Assembly: GCA_001792895.1 (NCBI GenBank)
Contig: MARA01000042.1
Location: 1 to 64,000, forward strand
DNA from: Lentinus brumalis
Taxonomy: Eukaryota > Basidiomycota > Agaricomycetes > Polyporales > Polyporaceae
Length of the DNA stretch: 64,000 nucleotides
Direction: 5' to 3'
Each line of letters starts with the position of its first letter. Within the stretch, counting starts at the first letter, position 1. Below the pieces are notes generated by a model. The model made no database searches and was not told the DNA's origin. It was given only the letters and a program-made list of their open reading frames with translations. Below, in pieces: positions 11,688 to 22,697 of this stretch. The position numbers and the translations under genes are program-made.

Positions 11688-12739
11688 TGATAGGTATCGG
11701 ACACGTCTATGCACGGAATTTGCGCCCTTTCGGAAGGTCCGCCGGAGCGAGCCCAGTACTCCCGACCGTCCTACAGTGGCCAGTACGCTCGTCGCAGCAC
11801 CGTACTCCTTCCCTATCGCTCCGTCACCTTTCCTACCGTCCGAACCCCGCACAGGCCGGACAATGCGGTCTGCAGCTCGTCCGCACCGAGCGGTGGCCTG
11901 TCAGACAGTCCACGTCCTCGACGAGGCATCTAGCCGCAGTTCCGAGGTCTCGTACGCAGTCTCGGTCACGGACGCACGGTCGGAGGGGTTCTGGAGCGTC
12001 CCCGCCAGTTGATTGGTCGAGGTGGTTATCGCCGGAGCTGGAGCTCCGCGCCACCATCTTGGGTAAACGTCGGTCGCTAGCGCCTCGAACCGGTTGGGGC
12101 TCGGCGCGCGCGCTGGTTGGTTAGCTGTGGTTAAAGGCTGACAGCAGGTCCGTGCGCAAGGAGCTCCGCCCGCCCCTATTGGCTCAGGACCGTTTGCGAG
12201 GGCTTTCCGAGGCTTGCGTGCTGTCGTTAGGGTAGCTTTGCTTTTGTACCTTCGGTAGCACGGTGTGCAATTCAGATTCCGTTCTCCCCACAGTTCAGCT
12301 CTAAGTCTACCGCCGCCGCTCCGTGCTCACCATTGAAAGTATCGCCGTCACCGTCAAGAAGTCCTACCGCCGTCGAGTCGATAAGTTCGAACCCGTTTCA
12401 TCCGCTACTGTCTCCGTGGTCTCCTCTCCGTGTCCTACGTGGTTCGCACCCGTCGCGTCCGTGCGTCGGAAGTCTCCTCGCCGTCCGGGCAGGCACCGTT
12501 GAGTCCTCCCTACCGTCCCGTCTCCGTGCAGTTCCCTCCATTCTTCTCCGTGGTTTCCGCGTCTCGTTCTGGACGCTCCTGTCAGTCGGGAGTCGTACGT
12601 AGCTCTCCTGGACATAGGTCTCCGTTCAGTTAGGGTTGGTTAGGAGCCTCTTCCCTCCTCGCATATAAAATACGTGCATACAGTCCTTGGCTGGAGATTT
12701 GTGTGGTGTTACCCGCTCATTTCGCCCCTTGGCGTATCA
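11688..12739 (+). repeat. 3' long terminal repeat (complete)
   Basis: Begins TGATAGG and ends GCGTATCA, so the ends form a 5-bp inverted repeat (TGATA/TATCA). It carries the same TATA-like element as the left copy at about 12661-12670. It gives the full LTR length of 1052 bp. The five bases that follow (12740-12744) are the candidate target-site copy, untestable because the left flank is outside the window. Confidence 0.95.
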
Positions 12740-14164
12740 CCGACTATGCAAACATTGTCCGGCAAGTGAGCTAGTGCCCTCTTCTTTCCTCTCGACGCTC
12801 CGAGAATTCATTGGCGAGCTGAACGTCTCTGAAGAGCGCGCCGTCGCTCCTCTTGCAGAGACGCTAGCCGTTGTGTGCATCCACATGAGGCGTCCCGACT
12901 GAGCTCCCTACCAAGGGTACATGCCGCGTCCTATCGTGCTCACACGAGAAATTCTTGTATCCGGCCCTCTTGTCAAGCCGAGAACGCAAAAGTCGTCCGC
13001 AACAAGGATACGTCACTGTCGCACTCTCATCCCCCAGCCCGAGGGCTCTTGTCCTAGGACGCGGCAGAGCTCACGGATTTGCTCACTAGTCTCGTACAGA
13101 ACTGCTGCCGATGCAGCGTGACGATCTCAGGACGCGCAAGCATGCGTACGACGCGGTCGGCAACACCGAGCCAGCGCGAGCACTGCACTAATTCGGTGCT
13201 GTCTATCTTCCCTCCGTCCTTCATGATCAGCGTTACCACTGGCCTACTCTCTGCAGAGCAGTGCAGCTATGTCTGCTTCGGGCTTCTCATTGCTCACGCC
13301 GTGCTCCGCTTCAATGCCAATACTTAGACTCGCCAGGTAGAGGATTGGAGGACCGCTATCGGTGAGGAACGGTCTGTCGCACCCGTTGCGAACTTGCGGA
13401 CGAGCGCGAGGGGCCACGGTGCGTCGGTGCCATTGTCTGTTATTCGTTTATAACATTATCTCGTTCCTCTTCGCCACCTTCTCTGTCGTAAACACACTCT
13501 GCACGCTCGTCTAGTTTCGGGCATCTGTCGGCCTTCGAGCCGCACAATATTCAGTGCTGGTCAGTGGTCCCTGTTCGCTCGGCAGTGGACTTCACCTTGC
13601 CCAGGTTCAAGGCCACGGAGCCACTTGGCTCTCCGAATAAGCTTGATCAGCACAATATGTCGTACTGGTACTTACTCCGCCAGCGCAAGTCTTGGTCGCT
13701 CTCTCTCCCTCGGACACGGACTCTCCCTATCGTTGACTTGGGATAGCCACATGTACATGTATGAGAGCGGCAATCAATAGCACTGGTCGCTGACTCGCTT
13801 CCACTGGAGCAATGAAGAACGAGACCTTAGACAAGTTTCGAGCCCTGAGACTCAGTAGAAGCAGGCGAAGGGCTTGAAAGGAAGGGAGCCTCTCCGTTCG
13901 AGAATGAGGAGGGGATTTGTGAGCGGGATGGTTCCAAGTGCGTTCATCCGAATTTCTGCGTTGGAACTTGTGTGATGCACGCGTCATGAGTACATGAGGA
14001 CCATGGGATGCACAAGTGGACTCTGTGCTGCGCACAACTTCTAAATACACCGGGAACTTGAGCACTGCACTAATAAATCACGGACAGAACTCTGAACGAT
14101 ACACATCGATACATAACACGCATGGCGGGGCTATCACCACGCCCGGCAGGGGCGAGAGGTCATG
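12740..14164. other. No gene recognised
   Basis: Only short open stretches without recognisable motifs or convincing splice structure. The sequence is single-copy within the window. Confidence 0.5.
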
Positions 14165-17100
14165 CTATGCGGACGACGACGACACAGCGGCCTGGGGCAA
14201 CTCGGCCTGTGCCATGTATTCCTCCTCCGGGGGCTCCGAGCTGGACTGGGAGTCGAGAGTGTCACCGTCGGACCGCACCAGTCGATCTGGATTGACGAAA
14301 CCTCCGAGGGACGAGATGAAACTCGGTGTGCTGTCGTACAGTCCCCTCGAGGAATGCAATGGATCGTCGGAGTCGAGTCTGACGACCATCTGATTTGCTT
14401 CTTGTAGTTCCAGGAGAAAGCGCGAGATGATGATCGTTGTGAGTCTGTAAGCGGATGAATGAAGAGCGGCGATGAGAGGAGGGTACAAACATGTTACTGT
14501 TAGGTGAGGTAAAAATACATACGTTGCCGAGAATTCGGTGACGTAACTGCTAGCCCCCTGGTCCGCCACCTGTCGGGGTGTCAGTGAAGATGAGCGAGCA
14601 TTTGGGTGCGGGGCTGACTCACCCCAGTCGCTGAAAAGATGGGGTGGAGGGTATTCAAAACAAACAGAATGCTAGTGCCCATCATGTCAACATTCACTGG
14701 TCAGATATACCACCAATAATGGTCCCGGATGTACGCGAAATAAATGATTCCTGTGTACAGAGGCAGGAATTTAGTCACTACAGATAATGCGGGCACGAGA
14801 CATACCACCACGGAGGAGAATATCCGACAGCGCGAGTCTTTTGGACTGTCGGATATCGGTCAGGGTGGCCCAGCCTCTTAGCTTGGTCCAGGTAATGTAG
14901 ATGAGTATCATGTCGGCTGCAACGAGCGGTACTCGGGAGATGATCACAACTGCGCAGAACTGTGGATCAGTGTGCATCGTATATGATTGCTAGCCAACCT
15001 ACGCCTTGTACACAGTCAGTCCCAATGTATCTGATGTGATTCAAAACGAAGCAAACCTAAGGTCGAATGCGGCAGTTGTGTTGTCTGTCCAGGCGCATCC
15101 AAACGGGGGGATGTTCACTCCTCTGAGTTGATAGCCATAAATAACCTGCAACATAGACGGTTCTGTATCAGCGTACATGCTTCAAGGAACATTGACGCAC
15201 TCACCGAATTAGCACCTACTGGGGCTAGAGATAACGCAAAGACGAGTAGCCCGAGGGGCTTGCTCCTGCTCAAGACATATGCACGGAGGGCAGAGAAGAC
15301 TGGTTGCATGTATCAGGGACCATGCCCGCAGCCCTGACGACTGGAAAGCGTGGCTTACCTGCTCCGGGAATGAATTGAAGTAGTGCCACTGCCTGCTCCG
15401 CGATGACGAACACGGAACAACTGCAGACGTCAACAATCATTGCGCAGTAATTGTGAGGTTTCACGCGCATCAGTAAAGCCCCAAATTTATAAGTGAATAT
15501 TAGTGAATATTAGCACATCTTAGCAGGACTTGCACCCATGCTAAGACGGCAAAGACGTACCAACATGCAAGACGGAAGTAGCTCGCAAGACTGGAGCCGA
15601 GGGACAAGCAAGACACCCAAGACGTGCTAAGATAGGTAAGTGAAAATAATATTTAAGCAGTCGGCAAATGTGATTCAGTACAGGTGCGTCTACGTATACT
15701 TGGAAGTAGCTACAGGGGACGGCCGCCGGTGCGGTAGGGAGGTGACTACTCGGGGTGCAGAGGCCAGCTGCTGTGTGAGACTACGTCGCGCCCGCACGGG
15801 CCGACAGCCTCGATGCCGCAGAGCACACCCGACACACGCCCGGGGGTGCTCCGTTCCATGCTCTACCCGACGATCTCGATGCGCTGCGAGAGACGCGATT
15901 CCAGGGCTCCAGGATCCTCCCTTCTGCTATGTCTGTGACGCAGCAGAGAAGCGAGATGGCGGAACATGGACCACAGAGGCCTGCAAGACAGATGAATCCT
16001 GATATTGCAGCGACGAGTGAGGTACTTACTTTGCCCCATGTCTCCAGATTGCGGATGCGGCCAGCTGTGCAGTGCGGTCCTGAGGGTGCCGAGCTGCGTC
16101 TGATCGAGCGTCCCGAGTCTGCATGGAAGGAGAAGTGAGTCAACATTGCACGAGTACGCAGAGTAGCGCTGCTCACCGCTGTCCCGACCCGAGCACTGCC
16201 AGGGAACATGATAACAATAGGCGGACACATGAAATACAGCAACTCGACGACGGACGGAAGTACGTACTTTCGCACTTTGCGCCTCGACTCGATGTCCTGC
16301 AGCACATCACGGACGTCTTGAAGAGCACTCTGGCAGCGCGTGCGGTGTTCGTGTACCTGCTGGGAGTGTCAGCGGTCAGATCCCGGCTGCGTCATCAATC
16401 CAGGGCGCATGAACGCAGCTATCCAAGCCCTCGGGGGTACTGATGCGCCTAATTTACGGTCTGAGTGTACTTACCGTATGCCGTAAGCTCCCTCTCGAAA
16501 CGAAATAACCCCTACAGCATAGCATACGAGACTACGAGTCGTGCGCCATCCGGTGGACTGCCAGCGAAACTGAGTCAGTCGAGCCTACGGTGAGAAGAAC
16601 CCAGCATAGTGTTGATCAGGGAGGTAAGTACTGAGTCAGTAGCCAGAAAGCAGAACAAGAACCAGAGAGCGAGTGAGCAGCAGAGCAGCATAGGGCAGCG
16701 TCCGTGGTAGTAGTACTGGGGGATGGGCAGAGTTCAAGTCGTGAAGTCGAACAACCGCAAATTGCCGGGCAGCTTTAGGGCAGGTCTTATGATACTTCAC
16801 TCTTCTGCTCGAGGTTCAACTTGCATTCTGGCGGGCCGCACCTCTCATCTGGCTCACAAGACCACATAACTTGCAGGTAGCACACTATGCACTTGTAAGA
16901 GTTCCTGTGCATGAATGGTCGACATTGTGGGCATACACACGACAAGACTGCGCAACTCGTCGGCACCTATGGTTGTCAGTTCTGTCTTGCCTGGGCCAGA
17001 AGATAGTTGCCCCGTAGGGCCAGAGATGCTCTACAATTCCTAAGTAAGTGCACAATTATGCTGATGCTGTCTGAATTGCTGCCTTATGCTGACCAAACTA

Positions 17101-17645
17101 TCTTGGCATCTTGATGATATTGTCCGACTTCCTCATCTTAGCAGACTTAGTCACTCCTACTAAGACCGCTAAGATTGCTAATAAATTTGGGGCTTTACTG
17201 ATGGCCGAACCTCTGATTACGGTCAGATTAAGTAGCCATCGCTCGGACTGAAATTGCTTACCTTATCTGAAGGGAAAGATGCAAACTGGACCAACCCCAT
17301 GACATAGTACGCCATGTATATCCACTTGTTTGCATAGAACAAGAGCGATGCACCGCTGATGCGCTTTGCGGTCCAGAAGAGCCCCACTTCTCGACCAAAC
17401 GTGAGAAAAGTGTCATAGATGAAGAGAACTACGGCGAGAAAAAGTGTCAGGTAGACCTGGACGAGCTTGCAATGGCAGAGTGAACGTACCTGTGGTTGCC
17501 ATAATGCAGTAGTTGCCTGTGTAGCTGTTTGGCGGTGTCAGCAAGCCTAATTGCCTGATATGTTACGAGAGGGTTCGAGCTATGTGACATACATTGTGTC
17601 GAATAGGGCCACAGTCGCCGCAGCAGCATCTGCCTCGGAAGACAT
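14165..17645 (-). pseudogene. DUF6533-type multi-pass membrane protein, interrupted by a transposon
   Basis: A minus-strand gene with many short exons. Those placed with confidence: 17593..17645 (ATG), 17490..17524, 17262..17428, 15359..15420, 15205..15299, 15057..15145, then pieces near 14771-14950, 14640-14760 and 14165-14460. The first exons give the DUF6533 core (IYDTFLTFGREVGLFW, then a hydrophobic helix). Later exons give hydrophobic segments typical of the family (VFSALRAYVLSR, IPPFGCAWTDNTTAA, SRVPLVAADMILIYITW) and the acidic tail (TIIISRFLLELQEANQ...). These fungal proteins of unknown function sit in membranes. A 1.73 kb inverted-repeat element separates exon 3 from the next recognisable exon, and that junction does not join in frame with the splice sites I can see, so the gene is probably broken. 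A related intact gene is at 52017-53729. Confidence 0.72.
15471..17200. mobile_element. TIR element inserted in an intron of the DUF6533 gene
   Basis: The left end reads CAGTAAAGCCCCAAATTTA and the right end is its exact reverse complement, 19 bp, with looser similarity (TATTAGCA, ATCTTAGC) continuing inward. Both flanks show AT, which could be a 2-bp target duplication or an extension of the repeat. No longer duplication is visible. The 1.73 kb interior shows no transposase I recognise. On the minus strand, 15781-16440 contains exon-like pieces with splice-like borders (for example ALQDVRDVLQDIESRRKVRK), possibly captured host sequence. A non-autonomous DNA transposon is the likely identity; the superfamily is unassigned. 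Confidence 0.75.
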
Positions 17646-20403
17646 GGGGAAGTGAAGGATGAGGTCAGAGGGTCGAGGAATATTGCGATGACATCCATGG
17701 AACAACGCTCAGCCTTTATATGATCGCGCACGAGTGACGGGTGATGCATGACGATTGAACAGAGGACGAACGCAAGTACCGGCACAAATGTTGCGCCCAT
17801 GACTTGAGGCATGCGAGCACTGCAATGAGAAGACCGAAGCGCAAGTGAGATGAGATGCTATGGAGACGAGCATGTCAACGAGCATCATGCCATTCGACAT
17901 CCCAGAACCTGACGTCCGCCACAAGATGGACAGAAGAGTTGGTGGTCTGCTCACCTAAATATCCTGTACAACCGTCAGTAAGCCCAAATAAAGCGCTGTG
18001 CGCTCACACGAGACGGATTCCGACTGACCTTTGATCGAGAATCCCATGATACTGCTGATCATCGTAAAAGAATGAGTGAGTAACATCCTCCGGGGTTTTT
18101 TCAGACGTCTCGGCCGGGACATTGACTTGGAGTGTGCTGACGGCGGTAATGCGATTATCGGCGAGCTGTGTACGGTCAGTACTGGAGACAATCATCCTAA
18201 TGACATCAACTGTCACGCCGCCATCCCGAAGCTCGAGAGACAACAAGGAACGGGATACGTATGTGATTGTACCTGCGCGCGAGCATCAAAAATGGACACG
18301 AGAACGGGGCTAGAGGAGTATAGGCGGGCCTGAGGAGGGCCGATGAAATGTAGTACAGTATAGTGAATTCTGCGACAACATCCGCCGAAAAAAGAGGAGA
18401 CGTCATTGTGTATAATACCTCACTAGCTTGTGTTCCGTACTTATACTTAACCCTCGGAGAGGCACGAGTAAGTACGCCTTCGCTTCTTCTCGATCTTGCG
18501 ACGCACAGCACCAGGAACTAACGCTTCCTGCTATCGTCCCGAGATCCCAGGTCCACATTGGTAGCTTGCGCAAGTGAGCCTTCACGATATGCTCAACCGG
18601 CGTTGCGGTCACACCGTGATGTCCTAGGCTTCCGGTCAGTTGGCTGAGCTTTTTTGGTGCCGCACGAGTTCGATAGCCTGCGAACATCCCGCATGTGCGA
18701 ACAGTAGTCCGTGGGAGGAGCCGGTGCTTGGAAGAGATGTGCCGTCGTTGTCGAGAGGGACTCCGGAGGACGAACGGCTGCCGTGGGTAGCAAGCAGTCT
18801 TGTGGCGCAACAGCTCGGCGCCGCGTGCTCGGGTCACCATGAACGTGGCCCACATACCCTGGGAGACGTCGAGCACGCAGTGACTCGATGCGAGTCCATG
18901 GCTGTCGTCATGGCGTTCGCGTTTAGACGATGTTTAATGGACAGCTTCGAGTGCTTGCCACACGACGCGGCTGGAAATCGCTGATTGATTGACGAGTCAG
19001 CGGAAGATCTGACTGCAAAGACAAATGAATGCTTCCAGACTCACCATGCTCGATCACACATCACGTCAAACATGATGCGACGCCGTGTAGAGTTGTGCTG
19101 GAGTCGCGGCTGGCATGTATGCTCTAGGCACGCGAGAATCAATGGGAGCTTTGCGAGGCACCTTCTGCGCGTGACCTACCTGCAGAGAGCTGGGGTCCCA
19201 GCTTGCTCCGACTCGAGCTACTACTCGTACCAGACGACCCGGGGAGTCTTGAAAACGCCTGCTCGAGCTTGAATGTGATGGCTGTGTACGCGGATTGCTG
19301 ATGGTACATACCACCACAGAGGTTGTGAGCATGTGCATGACGTTGCGAGATGAGTCCCATGGCTACGGCCTTCAATTTTGTCAACGTGAATACAAGTTTT
19401 CTCGTGAGGGTGAGGGGAAACGGAGACTGACGCACCTATCAGCAGGACGAGGTCAGGTTTGACAGCCGCGCCCGGGCCGTCACTGACGCCTTGTGATGTT
19501 TCACGGCCAGCCAACAATACGAGGTTAAAGGTAGCCAATGAAGGATAATCCTGGAATTCACCACTCAACGAAGGTACGTACTTCGCCGCGCGCGTTTGAA
19601 GACTTACGTCAGAACTGCGAAAGATTCCGCGGACGTGGGGAGTCAATATGTAGCGATAAGTGAGCTTGGCAGGCTCTTCCTAAGGTGCTGGACAGCCAAG
19701 TACTGAGTACATGGCGGCCGCTGCGTCTGGAAGGAGGAATGCTCACCCGAAGTGCGAAGCCTTGCGCGGAATGAGGATGAACGAGCCTGTAGCGGGAGGA
19801 AAATAAGCGGCAGGAACAGCGCGGGACCCGATACAGAAGTGAGGAGTGAATACGATCCCTCTAAGCAACGAGGCAGCAAGTACTAGTAGTAGTAGGATGA
19901 GTCGACTCGGAGGAGGACGGGGCTGCGAGCTCCGGGCCGACGCCTGCCGACGCCGTGACGTCCTCCCAGCGCCTATCCACCTCCCACCAGTACGACTTAC
20001 TGCCAGACGCGAGCTCGACGCACAGGACAACACACGGACTATCATACGGAGGACACACGAGCTCACTATTTAGATTCCAGCGTACTGAAACTGAAGCCGC
20101 CCTTACCGCTCCTCTGTTTACTGCTAGGCTGCTATCATCCTGTCACAGGTGTAGGCAAAGTAGTACTCACTACATACTTCCCGACTTCGAAATACCCGCC
20201 AACTCGTGAGTGTCAAGCCTTTGCACCATCTTCCGTCTCCAAAGATGATAATTTTCCAGCCCTCATCGTCGACGATCGAGGACCAGGAGAAAGTTGACGC
20301 TAGTTACTACTTACTGTAGTATGCACGTGGTCGACGCGTCGCGACGCGACGCGGCCAGGCGCCAGTTCCTGCCAGCGATCCACCACCACCACCACGAATC
20401 GCG
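17646..20403. other. Poorly resolved sequence, possible decayed membrane-protein gene
   Basis: On the minus strand about 18000-18420, one frame gives RLYSSSPVLVSIFDARAQ, resembling the end of a DUF6534-type membrane domain, followed by an open tail (VDVIRMIVSSTDRTQLADN, about 18010-18200) ending at a GTCAGT donor-like site. The 5' part could not be rebuilt. Further exon-like pieces at 19220-19650 were not assigned. No confident gene model. Confidence 0.25.
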
Positions 20404-22357
20404 ATGGCGGGCGACCCATTGCGCGCAGTAGACCCGTATCTTGTTGAACGCAAGGCAATGTCTATCATCGCTCCCGACAGTCCTTGCCGCTTCACCCCGA
20501 AAGGCGAGTACAAGAAACCGGCATTCGTCAAGTTTGATCCTGAAGACGACGGCGCCCTGCTCGACGAGATATTTTGGGAAGGTGAGTCTGGTACACACGT
20601 GTTTGGAGAGCTGTCGTTTCTGACATAGGAGGCTTAGACCCGCTTACGTTCACGCCACGACGGTGCAGGAACGGTTACGTTGAACATTGGGGACTTTACC
20701 CTGTACGTGTGTCGACACAGCCAGTCATGTCAGGCTGATCGTCTGCTTTCCTCAGTGCGACGAGGACAAGATCACCGAGGTTCCAATCATTCGGATACAA
20801 ACGCGCAAGGTGCGGTATCACGTTCATGTGCCAGCTCGACACTCACCTCGTTGGCCGCAGTTCACGACCCAGTTCATCTACGACGACAAGACGAAGATCC
20901 TGCCGGAGTTGCAGTTTGTGAATGCCCTAATTGATAAGAAGGTCAGATTCTCTTTCAGACCTAGATAGCGCATGTCGAAGCTACATACTAATTAGTGACT
21001 AGATAAAAGAACTGGCCCAAGTCGACCTTGGTGACCTGCGACGACGCGACTACACACTCTACGTCGCAGTCAGGTAGGCGTGCCGCTGCGCTGTATTTGT
21101 CGTCTCCCTGACTCATTTCCTTCGAAATTCTAGCTTTCTTGAGCATCCCACCGATCCCACCGCTCATCGCTATTGGCGGCGGATCCGTGTATCCGGTGGT
21201 TTGCCTCTAGCCGTATTCGCTGACAAGGTCCTCACTCCGGTCTGGGGATGGTATGTACTGTATTCCTTCAATCTCTTTCCGTTTCCCACAATGGGCATGT
21301 GAGCTCATCGTCTCTACAGGGTCCGCAATCTCCACGCACATACCTTCCACGACATGAAGGACGGCGCTATGTTTGGCCCGAAGGTACCGTGTAACCGCAA
21401 CCGCGTTCGTGCAGTGCTTAACACGTCTCGCAGGATTGCAACTCCATCGACATCATGCATCACATGGACAATGCCGGGTATGCGTACATACCCGAAGAGA
21501 GGTGAGACGCAGATATTCTGTTGTCGAGCGACAGCGCTGACACTGTTCTCGTCAGCTACTGCATAGCGCACATCCTGCGCGAACCCGGAGACGTCATGTT
21601 CTACCACTACGACTTCGGTGACAACTGGTTCCTCGACATCAAGGTCGAGGACATCGCTCCCGTGGAATCGAGCACAGGCGCAGTCGTTGTCCTCGGCGGC
21701 AGAGGCGGGCGACTCCCCGACGGCGACCGGGTGGGAACATGGGACTGGCAGCGATACCTGAAGAAGGCCGACGAGTCCACGCTCGAGTCGGACGACTACG
21801 ACGGGAAGATGTACGCGGTCGCCAAGCTCTTCTGCACGACCAACTACAACGACCTCGAGCCGCCGCGGAACCCGCTGACGTACTCCTTCGACTACTTCGA
21901 CCTCGCGGAATGTCGCGCGGAGGTGCGCGCGGCGCTGGACAGCAAGGCGAGCCTCCCGTACGCGAGCAAGAAGTTCATCACCCCGATTGGGGAGGGCAGC
22001 CTCGAGAAGCTGCTCGAGTTGAACCAAGTCTCGAGCCGGTTGGGGATCAGCTTCAAGAACCTGAAGAAGGGAACCGCGGTCGTGCAGACGATGACGGGGC
22101 CCGACGGGGAGCAGTTCATTGAGGAGGGCATAGTTACGACGAGGAGAGACAACCCGGCGAATACGGCTTGTGCACGGTGCGGGAGCCCGCATGGGCTGAA
22201 AGCGTGCGGGCGGTGTGGACAACGGTTCTATTGTGGCAAGACGTGCCAGACGGTGAGTCTCACAGGTCTGACTCGTACGATTGCTGCATGCTCATCTTCA
22301 TGTCAGAATCATTGGAAAGAGACCCACAAGCTCGACTGTAAGACGAAGAAACACTGA
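20404..22357 (+). CDS. pRiA4b ORF-3-like domain protein with C-terminal MYND zinc finger
   Basis: Nine exons join in frame: 20404..20581, 20669..20706, 20756..20941, 21003..21073, 21134..21250, 21320..21383, 21434..21501, 21556..22252, 22307..22357, giving 489 residues. The central part matches the plasmid pRiA4b ORF-3-like fold: RNLHAHTFHDM, then YHYDFGDNWFLDIKVED and a GGRGGRLPDGDR loop. The C-terminus is a MYND finger with Cys pairs CARC, CGRC, YCGKTC and a final H-K-L-D-C, a module usually used for protein-protein contact. The last intron lies inside the finger. The function of the combined protein is not established. Splice sites are all canonical, and no frameshift is seen. It stands alone with about 340 bp of empty sequence to the next, convergent gene. 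Confidence 0.88.
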
Positions 22358-22697
22358 TCTACTCGGGCGCATTTCATGAGCCCGTCCTCAGAATTGAACA
22401 GCCAGAACTGCTCCATATCTTGTCTACTTAACTTCCATAGTAATCCGTGTTACTACTTCCTACACTACTCGTACCGCGCGAGCTTCCGCTGAGTTAGCAT
22501 ATCTCGTACCGACTGAGCCACACCCTTACCAAGGTACGTCCGACTCATCGGACGGAAAAGTACTGTGTATATAAGATCATGTACACGCATTGACTGAGCA
22601 AGTGAATGGAAGATAGTATACAAGTCGCGAACAGACCGAGACCTCAGTGTAGCTAGTAGGCGGTAGTCTTCGGGGGATTCTAGAACGGGGCCTGGAC
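22358..22697. other. Short convergent intergenic region
   Basis: Nothing recognised between two convergent genes. Confidence 0.5.

Larger units (their letters stand above)
1..12739 (+). mobile_element. Ty3/Gypsy LTR retrotransposon with antisense accessory genes
   Basis: Two near-identical about 1.05 kb direct repeats bound an internal region with primer-binding site, gag, protease, reverse transcriptase-RNase H and integrase in Gypsy order (integrase last), then an extra 3.7 kb and a polypurine tract abutting the 3' LTR. The left LTR lacks its first 24 bp because the window starts inside it. Gag-pol is split over several frames, so this copy is probably not autonomous. The LTRs differ by a small number of substitutions and 1-bp indels, which suggests recent insertion. 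Host genes in the same window are free of frameshifts, so the frameshifts look like real decay, although poor polishing of a repeat in the assembly could also produce them. The left target-site duplication is outside the window and could not be tested. Confidence 0.93.
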
